Assembly: GCA_965140405.1 (NCBI GenBank)
Contig: OZ223208.1
Location: 2,790,001 to 2,854,000, forward strand
Direction: 5' to 3'
Source: G963556115 sp963666605
GTDB lineage: Bacteria > Planctomycetota > SZUA-567
DNA length: 64,000 nucleotides
Below are positions 9,037-18,225 of this stretch, piece by piece. Position 1 is the stretch's first letter; each line of letters opens with the position of its first letter. The notes below the pieces were generated by a model, which was not told where the DNA came from, searched no databases, and saw only the letters and a list, made by a program, of their open reading frames with translations. Both the position numbers and the translations under genes were made by a program.

Positions 9037-10341
9037 ATGCCTAATAAAATTATAGCACTACTATTAATGATTACTTTATATTCAAGCTCAGCCCTAAGAG
9101 CAGAAACGTTAGAAGAAAAGAAACCAAACAACGACTCTGTAGCAGTTCAAGAGCAACCAGATTTTGCCACAGATGATGCTGGCAAAGCAGCTCAAGACCT
9201 TCCTTTTGCCAAGACTCCAGAAGGCTGGACAGATTCTCTGCGTGCAGCTCTAAACAAAGCAAGAGCAGAGAACAAGTACATCCTAGCCTTATTTACCGGA
9301 AGTGACTGGTGTCACTACTGCACACAGCTCAAAAAAGAAGTATTCTCTACACCAGAGTTTCAAGCATGGGCAGATAAGAATGTTGTAAAACTATATCTAG
9401 ACTTCCCAAAGTATCACCAACTTCCAGAACAGACAAAAGCGCAGAATGTTGCACTATTCCAACGGTTTGGCATACAGGGTTTCCCTACGGCATTATTCTT
9501 TACACCTCAAGGACAAGCACTCACAACTATAGGCTACCTGCCAGGTGGTGGCGCAAACTGGATAAAGCAAGTAGAGATGTTACTACCAAAGACCCTAAAG
9601 GTTGAAAAATCCCTAACTGTAGCGATGAAAGATAGCGCAGCAAATGATATCCCATTACTTCTAGGTATCTATGACAGCAAGGCAAAGAGCGCTCCAGTGG
9701 CAAAGGATAATATTGACCAGACATTCTCTTCTCCCGACCTGCTACTTCCTTCAGGAAAAGAGATCGTACTTTCAAAAATTGACTATTCAAAACTAACACC
9801 AACGCAGAAAAAAATGCTCAGTTCAGTATCTACAAGCAAAGCATTCCCCAAATACATCTTGCTAAGTTCCAAACGGGATGCGATATATTCTAGCGAACAG
9901 AGTCACCTCCAACCTGCAGAACTTGCTCAAAAGATCTCTTCATACCTAATCAAACCTGAGTATGACGGAAAATGGCTGCAGGATTATTCTGAAGGTCTGA
10001 AACTAGCGAGACTCTACAACAAACCTCTCCTGCTATTCTTTACAGGTAGTGATTGGTGTGGTTACTGTGAACAGATGCAAAAAAATATCTTTAAAACTGA
10101 GGAGTTTGCAAAAAAGTCCAAGGACTATATACTTGTAGAGCTAGACTTCCCACGAGGTTTTGAGCTTCCTGAAAATATCAGAATGCAGAACGACGTAGTA
10201 ATGAATGCTTTCAATATAGAGGGCTTCCCAACAATAGTTCTAGAAAGTAGCAATGGCATGCCGATAGGCGGCTTTGGATATACAGCGAGCCAGAGTGTTT
10301 CTGATTTCTTCGAAACAATTGAGAAGTCGCTAGAACAATAG
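9037..10341 (+). CDS. Exported protein with two thioredoxin-like domains
   Basis: A 434-residue protein with an N-terminal signal peptide (cleavage near residue 22, after LRA). Two thioredoxin folds are visible. Domain 1 has the active-site motif SDWCHYC (Cys91/Cys94-95 region), and domain 2 has SDWCGYC (around residues 338-344). Each is followed by the GFPTA or GFPTI cis-proline loop. Both CxxC motifs are intact, so this should be a periplasmic thiol-disulfide protein, either reductant or folding factor. The middle region (about 200-290) is unassigned. It has its own terminator and no DsbD-like partner nearby. Confidence 0.85.
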   Translation: MPNKIIALLLMITLYSSSALRAETLEEKKPNNDSVAVQEQPDFATDDAGKAAQDLPFAKTPEGWTDSLRAALNKARAENKYILALFTGSDWCHYCTQLKKEVFSTPEFQAWADKNVVKLYLDFPKYHQLPEQTKAQNVALFQRFGIQGFPTALFFTPQGQALTTIGYLPGGGANWIKQVEMLLPKTLKVEKSLTVAMKDSAANDIPLLLGIYDSKAKSAPVAKDNIDQTFSSPDLLLPSGKEIVLSKIDYSKLTPTQKKMLSSVSTSKAFPKYILLSSKRDAIYSSEQSHLQPAELAQKISSYLIKPEYDGKWLQDYSEGLKLARLYNKPLLLFFTGSDWCGYCEQMQKNIFKTEEFAKKSKDYILVELDFPRGFELPENIRMQNDVVMNAFNIEGFPTIVLESSNGMPIGGFGYTASQSVSDFFETIEKSLEQ

Positions 10342-10364
10342 CATTTTAAATATGACACACCAAT

Positions 10365-10405
10365 ATAGTCAGCATTACAATAAGATTGTAGTGCTGACTA
10401 TTTAT
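10365..10405 (+). terminator. Terminator after the double-thioredoxin gene
   Basis: A 17-bp stem with one G-U pair (10365-10381 with 10385-10401) and a tight 3-base loop, followed by TTATTTAAT. Confidence 0.85.
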
Positions 10406-10527
10406 TTAATATACGGATATTCCGATTCTTACCACTTTTATAATTGACTTTATTGTCAAATTACTGCATAGTTAACAATTATAGTAGTAATTTTCAGATT
10501 TAATTAAAACAATAATAGGGAGAAGTT

Positions 10528-11085
10528 ATGAACACACTCAACGATACACAGATTGACATCACTCCAGAGCTAAGAGCAAGCCGCTCCGTACTCATTATTC
10601 TAGGTGTGTTACAAATTTTATTTGGTATGATTGCGCTAAGTGTGCCGTGGATCGTAAGCGATGCTGTGGCAAAGGTTGTAGCTATACTATTTATTATTGC
10701 TGGTTTCGTACAATTCTTCCAAGCACTCCATAGTCACTTTGGTTCAAAGATGAAATGCGCAGTTGGAATACTTGTTTCCATATTATATGTTGCGGCCGGT
10801 GTATTTCTACTACTCCACCCTGCAAAGGCTATAATAGCTCTTACGCTTATTGTCGGCTGGTTCTTTACAGCCAAAGGAATTATCCTGATGATAGAGGCAC
10901 TAAGAACCAAGAGCACTAAGGGTTGGATGATGTTCAATGCAGCAGTAACACTTATTCTTGGGCTAATGATTCTTATTGATATCCAAGGCGGTTCAATCTG
11001 GATTATAGGAGTTCTAGTTGGAATAAACTTCATCATTACAGGCTGGACAGCACTATTACTTGGAATGAGTATCTCAAAGAACTAA
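10528..11085 (+). CDS. HdeD-like (DUF308) membrane protein
   Basis: A 185-residue polytopic membrane protein with about six hydrophobic segments arranged as three repeated pairs, the pattern of the HdeD/DUF308 family. A short hydrophilic N-terminus precedes the first helix. A ribosome binding site (AATAGGGAG) lies before the ATG. The family has been linked to acid resistance in enterobacteria, but the molecular role is unknown. It is a single gene convergent with birA, and both share a terminator. Confidence 0.85.
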   Translation: MNTLNDTQIDITPELRASRSVLIILGVLQILFGMIALSVPWIVSDAVAKVVAILFIIAGFVQFFQALHSHFGSKMKCAVGILVSILYVAAGVFLLLHPAKAIIALTLIVGWFFTAKGIILMIEALRTKSTKGWMMFNAAVTLILGLMILIDIQGGSIWIIGVLVGINFIITGWTALLLGMSISKN

Positions 11086-11111
11086 AATCTAGTATCACAA
11101 TTTAACCTATT

Positions 11112-11138
11112 AGAGACCACTCACTGTGAGTGGTCTCT
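11112..11138. terminator. Shared terminator of hdeD-like gene and birA
   Basis: A 12-bp perfect stem (AGAGACCACTCA, 11112-11123, with 11127-11138), 3-base loop, then CTTTAT. It overlaps the last codons and the stop codon of birA, so one hairpin serves two convergent genes. Confidence 0.85.
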
Positions 11139-11885
11139 CTTTATAGATACATCACCAGACCAAAATTCTTTTCTCTCTCCTCCAGGAAGCTCTAATACGA
11201 TCTGCCCACTCTCAGCAAAATCAACCAATACACCAGAAATTACACTTCCAGAATTATCAAGCTCAACCTCCTCATGGTATTTCCAAGCAATTTTGAGCCA
11301 CTCCTCCCTTATACCTTCAAACCCTCCATCCTCCCACATACTCAGAGATTCTTCAATATAAGGTAGCAAGTTGAGCAACTCTTGCTCTTGATTTGACTCA
11401 ACTCCTGTCTCTATCAACAGAGAAGTCGCTGGCTTCTCCAATTCACTTGCTTTACTAAGGCTCAAATTTAGATTTACCCCAGTACCAACGATTATATAAT
11501 CCTTGCCGTCACATACAGCTACCTCTGATAGTATGCCACATATCTTATTATCCCCAACAAGTACATCATTAGGCCACTTGCCTTTTGCATCTACTCCTTT
11601 ACTTATCAGATACTTACAAACCCCAAGTCCAGTAGCCATTGGTATTGTTGCAATCTTAGGAAAAGACTGTGCTGTAGATATCAAAATCGAAAATGTAAGG
11701 TTCTGCCCTTTCTCTGTCAGCCATACCCTATCAAATCTCCCTCTTCCTGCAAATTGCTCTTTTGCAGCAAAGACGTACCCACTATCGACTATACTTCCAT
11801 TTTCCACACCAAGCTTTACCTCTTTATTTGTTGACCCAACAGAGTCGACCCATACTGGGTTCATTAGCTTCATAATATCCTCCAC
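11121..11885 (-). CDS. birA: Biotin--protein ligase
   Basis: Attaches biotin to the lysine of biotin-carrier domains via biotinyl-AMP. It is a 254-residue catalytic-only form: the family motifs GRGRFDRVW and KWPNDVLV are present, followed by GILSE and GTGVNLN and a small C-terminal domain. There is no N-terminal helix-turn-helix, so it is not a biotin repressor. The likely client is encoded just downstream: the oxaloacetate decarboxylase alpha subunit with its MKM biotin site. An in-frame ATG four codons in (MKLMNP) is an alternative start. Confidence 0.95.
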   Translation of the reverse strand: MEDIMKLMNPVWVDSVGSTNKEVKLGVENGSIVDSGYVFAAKEQFAGRGRFDRVWLTEKGQNLTFSILISTAQSFPKIATIPMATGLGVCKYLISKGVDAKGKWPNDVLVGDNKICGILSEVAVCDGKDYIIVGTGVNLNLSLSKASELEKPATSLLIETGVESNQEQELLNLLPYIEESLSMWEDGGFEGIREEWLKIAWKYHEEVELDNSGSVISGVLVDFAESGQIVLELPGGERKEFWSGDVSIKRDHSQ

Positions 11886-12385
11886 AAATTTTCTATTTTG
11901 CGCACCACCTACAACAGATCACCTAACATAACTAATTAAAATATCTAATTCTTTATTAACATTAATAGATATTATAGTAGGTATTATCCTGATTACCAGA
12001 CAATCTTAAAGAGACTTCAAAACAACAAAAAAAACACATAAATGTATCTTTTTAAAAATGCTAAAACAGGATAAATTTTAAATGAAATTTTGAGTATATT
12101 CAGGAAAATACGGAAAATTTGAACATACTAGCATTCAGTAATTATTTACTGGGACTAAAAAAAGATTATTGATTTCGACAAATAAGTATTGATTAATTTA
12201 GGTATTATGTTAATATTGTAGAGATTTAGTAGAGAGATAGCCGAATAATTAACGATAAGACGTTGTCGTTTTACTCAATGGGGAATTCCTTGGGTTCATA
12301 ATCTACCAGATAATATTAATTTAATAAATTAGCATATATTTTACGAATTTGTATTTAATTTGACAGACAGAGAAAGGTTTTAATT
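11886..12385. other. 500-bp intergenic region before the oxaloacetate decarboxylase genes
   Basis: AT-rich spacer between the divergent birA and oadG genes, so it must hold both promoters. The part from about 12235 to 12330 is less AT-rich than its surroundings and contains short inverted segments (CGATAAGACGTTGTCG), which could be a structured 5' leader. It matches no riboswitch class that I recognise. No open reading frame was seen. Confidence 0.5.
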
Positions 12386-12616
12386 ATGACAAATGTCCTA
12401 GGAGTCGGCTTAGAATTGCTAGTTCTAGGTATGGGTGGAGTATTCTTATTCCTCATCGTACTTGTAGTTCTTATGAAAATCTCAGCTAGTTTTTTCACTA
12501 CGTTTGGTCACCTCTTCCCAGATGCAGAGGTAAAGACTGTGAAAAAAGCCGCAGCTAGTAGTGGAAACGAAGAGATTGCAGTTGCTATTGCTGCGATGAC
12601 AGCTCACACAAAATAG
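12386..12616 (+). CDS. oadG: Oxaloacetate decarboxylase gamma chain (sodium pump)
   Basis: A 76-residue protein with one membrane helix (about residues 8-30) and a short hydrophilic tail, the OadG pattern. The gamma chain anchors the biotin-carrying alpha chain to the membrane beta chain. It is identified by fold pattern and by position directly before oadA and oadB. A ribosome binding site (GAGAAAGG) is present. The tail lacks the long proline-rich, zinc-binding end of enterobacterial OadG. Confidence 0.85.
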   Translation: MTNVLGVGLELLVLGMGGVFLFLIVLVVLMKISASFFTTFGHLFPDAEVKTVKKAAASSGNEEIAVAIAAMTAHTK

Positions 12617-12739
12617 TGGAGCTAAGGTTTTGGTAGTTTTGGATTAAACATATTGCCAATACCACTTATGATTGAGTAATAAATTTATATTTTTAAATAT
12701 GTAATATTTCATTTTCATTAATTAATTAGGAGAGTAATC

Positions 12740-14545
12740 GTGGCAAAAAAACTCGTCAAATTCATGTGTACGGCATTTAGAGACGGCTTCCAGTCTGTAT
12801 ATGGCGCACGTGTATTTACTAAGGATTTCATGCCAGCAGTAGCTGCGGCAAAAGACGCAGGTATCGACTGGTTCGAAGCAGGTGGTGGTGCACGTTTCCA
12901 ATCATTGTATTTCTACAGTAACGAATGTGCTTTTGAAATGATGGACGAATTCCGCAAGCAAGCGGGTCCAGATGCAAACCTTCAAACACTTGCTCGTGGT
13001 GCAAACGTAGTGGGTCTTGATTCACAGCCACGTGACATCATCAATCTTCACGCAAAGCTATTTGCTAAGCACGGTATTACAACAATCCGTAACTTTGATG
13101 CTCTTAACGATGCTAACAACCTTATTGATTCTGGTAAGGCTATTGTTGCAGCAGGACTAAAGCACCAAGTCTGTGTTACACTAATGGAACTTCCTCCAGG
13201 ATGTACAGGTGCGCACGATGTTGAATTCTACATGAAGACACTGAAGGATATCAAAGACGCAGATATTCCATTTGATAGCCTCTGTTTCAAAGATGCTTCA
13301 GGTACAGCAGTACCAAGCAAGGTATACGCAACAATCAAAGCAGCTCGTGAGTTCCTAGGTAAGGATGTTCACATCCAATTCCACTCACACGAGACAGCTG
13401 GTATCTGTGTTAGTGGCTACAAAGCTGCTCTTGACGCTGGTGCTGATGGTATCGACCTATCAATGACACCTGCTTCAGGTGGTACGTGTCAGGTAGATAT
13501 TCTTACAATGTGGCACGCTCTACGTGGTACAGAGTACGATCTAGGTATTGACCCAGATAAGATCCGCCACGCAGAAGCTGTATTCAAAGACTGCATGAAA
13601 GACTACCCAGACAAACCAGAAGCTAAGGCTGTTGAACCACTTATTCCTTGGAGTCCTATGCCAGGTGGTGCTCTTACTGCTAATACTGAAATGCTACGTG
13701 ATAATGGTCTTATGGATCGTTACGACGAATGTCTAGCTGCTATGAGTGAAGTAGTTCGCAAGGGTGGCTTCGGCACATCAGTTACTCCAGTGTCTCAGTT
13801 CTACTTCCAACAGGCATTCAACAATGTTATGTTTGGTCCTTGGGAGAAGATCGCTGAAGGCTATGGTAAAATGGTTCTCGGTTACTTTGGTAAGACTCCG
13901 GTTGCTCCAGAAGCAGAAGTTGTCAAGCTTGCTAGTGAACAGCTTGGTCTTGAGCCAACTACTGAGATGCCAGTTGATATCAATGACAGAGATCCTAACA
14001 AGGGTATTGACGCAGCTAAGAAGATGCTTACAGACGCTGGCATCACAGATCTATCTGATGAGAACATCTTTATTGCTGCTGCATGTAAGGAAAAAGGTAT
14101 CGCTTACCTCAAGGGTGAAGCTGTTATCGGTGTTCGTAAAGTCACTAAAAAGGCTGACTCTGGTGCTGCTGCTTCTGCAACTAGCGAAGGTGGTTACACA
14201 GTCTCAGTCAACGGCAAGAAGTACGAAGTTGTTGTTGAAGGTGGCAAAGCTACAGTCAACGGTAAAGCTTATGATATAGATGTTACAGAAGGTGTTAGCG
14301 GTAACGCAGCAGCTCCTGCAGCAACAGGTGGTGGTGCTGAAATCAAAGCTCCAATGCCAGGTGCTGTTATCCGTATTACAGCAGATACCGGAACAAGTGT
14401 TAGTGAAGGTGATGAAATCCTTGTAATCGAAGCAATGAAGATGGAAACACCAATCAAAGCAGCTACTTCTGGTACAATAACAGCAATAAACGTTGCTCCT
14501 GGCGATAAGATTGTTGCTGGACAGGTTCTTGCTACTATCGGTTAA
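12740..14545 (+). CDS. oadA: Oxaloacetate decarboxylase alpha chain with biotin carrier domain
   Basis: Carboxyltransferase subunit that moves CO2 from oxaloacetate to biotin. It has 601 residues and starts at GTG behind AGGAGAG. An HMGL-like TIM barrel fills the N-terminal part: FRDGFQS takes the place of the usual LRDAHQS, and the metal-site motifs FKDASG and FHSHETAG follow. A conserved carboxylase domain comes next, then an Ala-rich linker and a biotinyl domain with EAMKMET, whose acceptor lysine is residue 567. The FQS variant suggests a divergent branch of the family. It probably forms the sodium-pumping complex with the flanking gamma and beta genes. Confidence 0.92.
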   Translation: MAKKLVKFMCTAFRDGFQSVYGARVFTKDFMPAVAAAKDAGIDWFEAGGGARFQSLYFYSNECAFEMMDEFRKQAGPDANLQTLARGANVVGLDSQPRDIINLHAKLFAKHGITTIRNFDALNDANNLIDSGKAIVAAGLKHQVCVTLMELPPGCTGAHDVEFYMKTLKDIKDADIPFDSLCFKDASGTAVPSKVYATIKAAREFLGKDVHIQFHSHETAGICVSGYKAALDAGADGIDLSMTPASGGTCQVDILTMWHALRGTEYDLGIDPDKIRHAEAVFKDCMKDYPDKPEAKAVEPLIPWSPMPGGALTANTEMLRDNGLMDRYDECLAAMSEVVRKGGFGTSVTPVSQFYFQQAFNNVMFGPWEKIAEGYGKMVLGYFGKTPVAPEAEVVKLASEQLGLEPTTEMPVDINDRDPNKGIDAAKKMLTDAGITDLSDENIFIAAACKEKGIAYLKGEAVIGVRKVTKKADSGAAASATSEGGYTVSVNGKKYEVVVEGGKATVNGKAYDIDVTEGVSGNAAAPAATGGGAEIKAPMPGAVIRITADTGTSVSEGDEILVIEAMKMETPIKAATSGTITAINVAPGDKIVAGQVLATIG

Positions 14546-14668
14546 TATTCGGGTCAGCTGTTTTTGACTACATATTTATTATATTCATTCTGCTTTATTT
14601 TTTCATGAGGCAGAATGAAGATAAAAGTTGTAGACAAATATTTTAATAACAAAGGAGTTTTACTTAAA

Positions 14669-16099
14669 ATGAAAAATAGTAAAAAATTCCAGCCGGCTCT
14701 TCTCGTTCTTCTTGTGCTCATGGCTATATCTGTCTTTGGGGGAAGTATTACCTCAACAGTACAGGCTAATGATGCAGCAACAGAAGAACAGACCGAAGGC
14801 AAAGGAATTTATAAAAGCACAGGTATCTATGGCTTCTTAAACGGTGATGAACTCTCGGAAGAAAAAGCTCTTGATCGTGCAAAAAGTGATTATGAGAGTT
14901 TTGTAGTTCTCAAAGAAAGCCTAAATGGCGATACAACAGCTGCAAAAGCTCAAGCGGCTATTGATGTTCTACATAGTGGGCATAAGGATAGCAAGCAAAA
15001 AGGTATTTTCCCAGTAGGTGTTGGTCAGTTTATCATGATCCTTGTTGGCTTACTACTAGTATACCTTGCAATAGGCAGAGGCTTCGAGCCACTACTACTA
15101 CTACCTATCGGTTTTGGTGGTATACTAGCGAATATTCCAATGGCTGGTATTGCTGAAGCTGGTTTAGGTAGCATGGGTGACGGTTTCCTACATATTCTTT
15201 ACACTACTGGTGTAACTAATGGTCTATTCCCACTTATAATCTTTATGGGTGTAGGTGCGATGACAGACTTTGGTCCACTTATTGCGAATCCAAAGACTGC
15301 ACTTCTAGGTGGAGCAGCACAGTTCGGTATTTTCACTACCTTACTTGGTGCGCTTGCTATTGGCTTTACTCAAAAGGAAGCCGCTTCAATTGGTATCATC
15401 GGTGGTGCAGATGGTCCTACTTCTATCTTTGTAGCGAGTCAGCTAGCTCCGCACCTTCTTGGTGCAATTGCTGTTGCAGCTTACTCATACATGGCTCTAG
15501 TACCTATCATTCAGCCACCTATTATGACAGCGCTAGTTCCAGAGGCAGACCGTGCGATCGAGATGAAACAGCTCCGTCACGTTTCACGCGTAGAGAAGAT
15601 TGTATTCCCTCTTATCGTACTAGGTCTCTGTATCCTTATCTTGCCAGATGCTTGCCCACTTATTGGTGCGCTAATGTTTGGTAACCTTTGTAAAGAGAGT
15701 GGCGTTGTTGACCGTATTGCAAATTGTATGCAGAACGAACTTATCAACATTGTTACAATCATGCTAGGCCTATCTGTTGGTTCGAAGTTACAAGCAGACA
15801 AGTTCCTAAATGCAAATACCCTCTTCATTCTAGTACTTGGTCTTATTGCTTTCAGCTTCGGTACAGCAGCTGGTGTTCTAATGGCACGTCTGATGAAGAA
15901 GTTCTCAAAGGATCCTCTCAACCCACTTATCGGTGCGGCTGGAGTATCCGCGGTACCTATGGCAGCTCGTGTAGTTAATGGTGTTGGTCTGAAGTACAAC
16001 CCGCACAACTTCCTGCTGATGCATGCGATGGGGCCGAACGTGGCTGGTGTAATTGGCTCAGCTGTTGCTGCTGGTATCCTTCTTTCACAATTACGTTAA
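14669..16099 (+). CDS. oadB: Oxaloacetate decarboxylase beta chain (Na+ translocating)
   Basis: Integral membrane subunit that decarboxylates carboxybiotin and exports Na+. I place the start at ATG 14669, 11 bp after GGAG; the frame is open from 14615, but that start has no such site. The protein has a signal-like first helix (residues about 8-33), a hydrophilic insert, then many membrane segments. Typical beta-chain motifs are visible: GGADGPTSIF, and a C-terminal AAGVSAVPMAARV. The extra hydrophilic segment of about 90 residues before the core makes it longer than the usual beta chain. It ends at a strong terminator. Confidence 0.92.
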   Translation: MKNSKKFQPALLVLLVLMAISVFGGSITSTVQANDAATEEQTEGKGIYKSTGIYGFLNGDELSEEKALDRAKSDYESFVVLKESLNGDTTAAKAQAAIDVLHSGHKDSKQKGIFPVGVGQFIMILVGLLLVYLAIGRGFEPLLLLPIGFGGILANIPMAGIAEAGLGSMGDGFLHILYTTGVTNGLFPLIIFMGVGAMTDFGPLIANPKTALLGGAAQFGIFTTLLGALAIGFTQKEAASIGIIGGADGPTSIFVASQLAPHLLGAIAVAAYSYMALVPIIQPPIMTALVPEADRAIEMKQLRHVSRVEKIVFPLIVLGLCILILPDACPLIGALMFGNLCKESGVVDRIANCMQNELINIVTIMLGLSVGSKLQADKFLNANTLFILVLGLIAFSFGTAAGVLMARLMKKFSKDPLNPLIGAAGVSAVPMAARVVNGVGLKYNPHNFLLMHAMGPNVAGVIGSAVAAGILLSQLR

Positions 16100-16108
16100 T
16101 TACTAATT

Positions 16109-16140
16109 AAGGAAGAAGCTTTTGCTTCTTCCTTTTTTTT
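16109..16140 (+). terminator. Terminator of the oxaloacetate decarboxylase operon
   Basis: An 11-bp stem (AAGGAAGAAGC at 16109-16119 with 16124-16134) and a TTTT loop, followed by an eight-T run. Confidence 0.93.
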
Positions 16141-16345
16141 AGAATAAGTTCATTAATAATAGTTAATGATAATAAAGTTAGAAGTAAAGATTATAATTAA
16201 GGACACACTACTATTGATAAAAACTTTTAAATAACATTAGTTCAAGTCAGTACACTATTTCCTTATATAATAATTTTAAAATTTAATAATTATGTAAACC
16301 TTATATTGCAGTATTTTTTTCACACATTTTTAGGAGATTTAAACG

Positions 16346-18088
16346 ATGGCAAGTCTATCAACTTACGAGTATTACCGTGATGACCTTTCAAAGATCCCAC
16401 CATTACGTGCTATTGCTGAAACACTTCTTGCAAGTGACAAAGTACGTGAAGTAACATGTGCAGAAGCTTATGAACTAGCTATGCTTCAGGGTGACGTTGC
16501 AGTATCAGATATGCTAATCTACCCACCAGCAGCTGAACGTCTTGGTCTTCCAAAGGGCGCTAAACTTCTTAACAACTGCCATGGTAAAATTGTAGGACGT
16601 ACAGCTAATGCTCGCCGCTTCTTCAACAAACTTGACGCAGATGGCCAAGAAAAGGTACTCAAGGACTGTCGCGAAGCAATAAGTGATCTACAGATCCGTG
16701 GCGATCTAATCAAAGCTGAAGCAATTGTTGGTCTTGATGAAGATCTTATGATCAAAGCAACAATTATCGGTGACGCTAAAACTGATGCAGCAAACATCTT
16801 TAGTTGGTTGACTAACTTTACTCCTTTTGCTGAGCTTGCTGATAAGTATGCAACCAGTAAGAAACTTCCAATTCTTGATATCATTGTTATCGGTGATAAC
16901 CTATGGACATGTAACGACACATTCTATGCTAACGTTGGTTTCCCACAGCTTGCACTTGTTGATGAAACAGCAAATGTTATCTACAACCTAGGTATGCGTT
17001 ACTTCGGTGAACGTAAGAAAGGTACTCTTACACTTGCTTGGACTAGTGGTATGAAGGTTGGTATGGCTGCATGTCACGGTGGTATTAAAGAATTCGATTT
17101 CAGCGCTTGTGAAGATGAAAAAGTTGCTAGTATGGGCAAGAGAGCTATTGCATTCTTCGGCCTATCAGGTACTGGTAAGTCATCACATACTAACAGCCTA
17201 GACAACGCAGGTACAATGCCTAAGGGTACTACCAAGGTTGTTCTTCACGATGACGCATTCCAGATTGACTCAGACGACATGTGTTGCCGTGTTTGGGAAC
17301 CAAGCCTCTTCGATAAAACTGACCAACGTGGTCTTGATCACCCAGAATGGAAGTATGCTATATCAGTAATGAACACTGGTATGATCCAAGAAGCTGGTCT
17401 TAAGAAGTGTATAGGCCTTGAAGTACGTAATGCTAACGGTCGTGCTATCTTCGATAGAGACCTTGTTGGTGACGTGGTTAACAAGTGTGGCTTCCCTCAA
17501 GCTCTTGTATGGCTTATGAAGGATACTTGTCTTCCTCCAATCCTTCGCTTCACAGACTACAACCTAGCAGTAGCTATGGGTGCAGCTCTAATCACTAAGC
17601 GTAACAAGGCAGAGAATGTAACAGCAGAAGAACTCAAAAAGCTAGCATTCGTTCCATATGCTAACCCATTCCGTGTTTACCCACTATACAAAGACGTTGA
17701 AGCGTTCACTAAGGTATTTGAGAGTGGCGCTGAATGTTACTGCTTCAACAGTGGTGGTATGTGGAATTCTAGCGACACAGATCTACGTGACGTTAAACTA
17801 AGTACATCACTAACTCTTCAGACAGCTGTTGCTATCAGCCAGCTTGAATGGGAAGAATGGGATCTTCTTGCAGGTGCACAGATCCCTACTAAGGAAAGCA
17901 TTGATAAGATCCTTCCTGGATTCTACGAAAAGTACAGTACAGATACTGTTGAAAACCGTGATGAATACATCGATACTCTTAAGAACCGTTTCCAACAGCG
18001 TCGTGACTTCCTAGCTGGTGCAGATCAGCTTGCTGAGCAACCAGAGCTTCTCAAGCAGCTTTCAGATGCAATGGTTGTTAAGGCGTAA
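16346..18088 (+). CDS. pckA: Phosphoenolpyruvate carboxykinase, ATP-type lineage
   Basis: Interconverts oxaloacetate and PEP plus CO2 using a nucleotide. It has 580 residues. The P-loop FGLSGTGKSS (about 271-280) and the motif YFGERKKG (219-226) match the ATP-dependent family (GLSGTGKT, YAGEMKKG) rather than the GTP family. The protein is divergent and somewhat longer than the usual 530-540 residues, so nucleotide preference is inferred. It sits next to the oxaloacetate decarboxylase operon with its own terminator, consistent with a C4 branch linking PEP, oxaloacetate and pyruvate. Confidence 0.88.
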   Translation: MASLSTYEYYRDDLSKIPPLRAIAETLLASDKVREVTCAEAYELAMLQGDVAVSDMLIYPPAAERLGLPKGAKLLNNCHGKIVGRTANARRFFNKLDADGQEKVLKDCREAISDLQIRGDLIKAEAIVGLDEDLMIKATIIGDAKTDAANIFSWLTNFTPFAELADKYATSKKLPILDIIVIGDNLWTCNDTFYANVGFPQLALVDETANVIYNLGMRYFGERKKGTLTLAWTSGMKVGMAACHGGIKEFDFSACEDEKVASMGKRAIAFFGLSGTGKSSHTNSLDNAGTMPKGTTKVVLHDDAFQIDSDDMCCRVWEPSLFDKTDQRGLDHPEWKYAISVMNTGMIQEAGLKKCIGLEVRNANGRAIFDRDLVGDVVNKCGFPQALVWLMKDTCLPPILRFTDYNLAVAMGAALITKRNKAENVTAEELKKLAFVPYANPFRVYPLYKDVEAFTKVFESGAECYCFNSGGMWNSSDTDLRDVKLSTSLTLQTAVAISQLEWEEWDLLAGAQIPTKESIDKILPGFYEKYSTDTVENRDEYIDTLKNRFQQRRDFLAGADQLAEQPELLKQLSDAMVVKA

Positions 18089-18134
18089 GTCTACACGAAC
18101 TAAGATAGTTTGCTACAATAAGTATATTATCATT

Positions 18135-18165
18135 AGAGCCTTCTGGTTATCCAGAAGGCTCTTTC
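18135..18165 (+). terminator. Terminator after pckA
   Basis: A perfect 12-bp GC-rich stem (AGAGCCTTCTGG at 18135-18146 with 18151-18162) and TTAT loop, followed by TTTCAATTT. Confidence 0.9.
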
Positions 18166-18225
18166 AATTTAAGGCATACCACATAACTAATAACAACCAT
18201 ATCTCATTATTAAGCTGAAATACAA

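Noticed and set aside
14615..14668. Earlier start for oadB
   Set aside because: The ATG at 14669 has AAAGGAG at the right distance; the earlier ATG has none.
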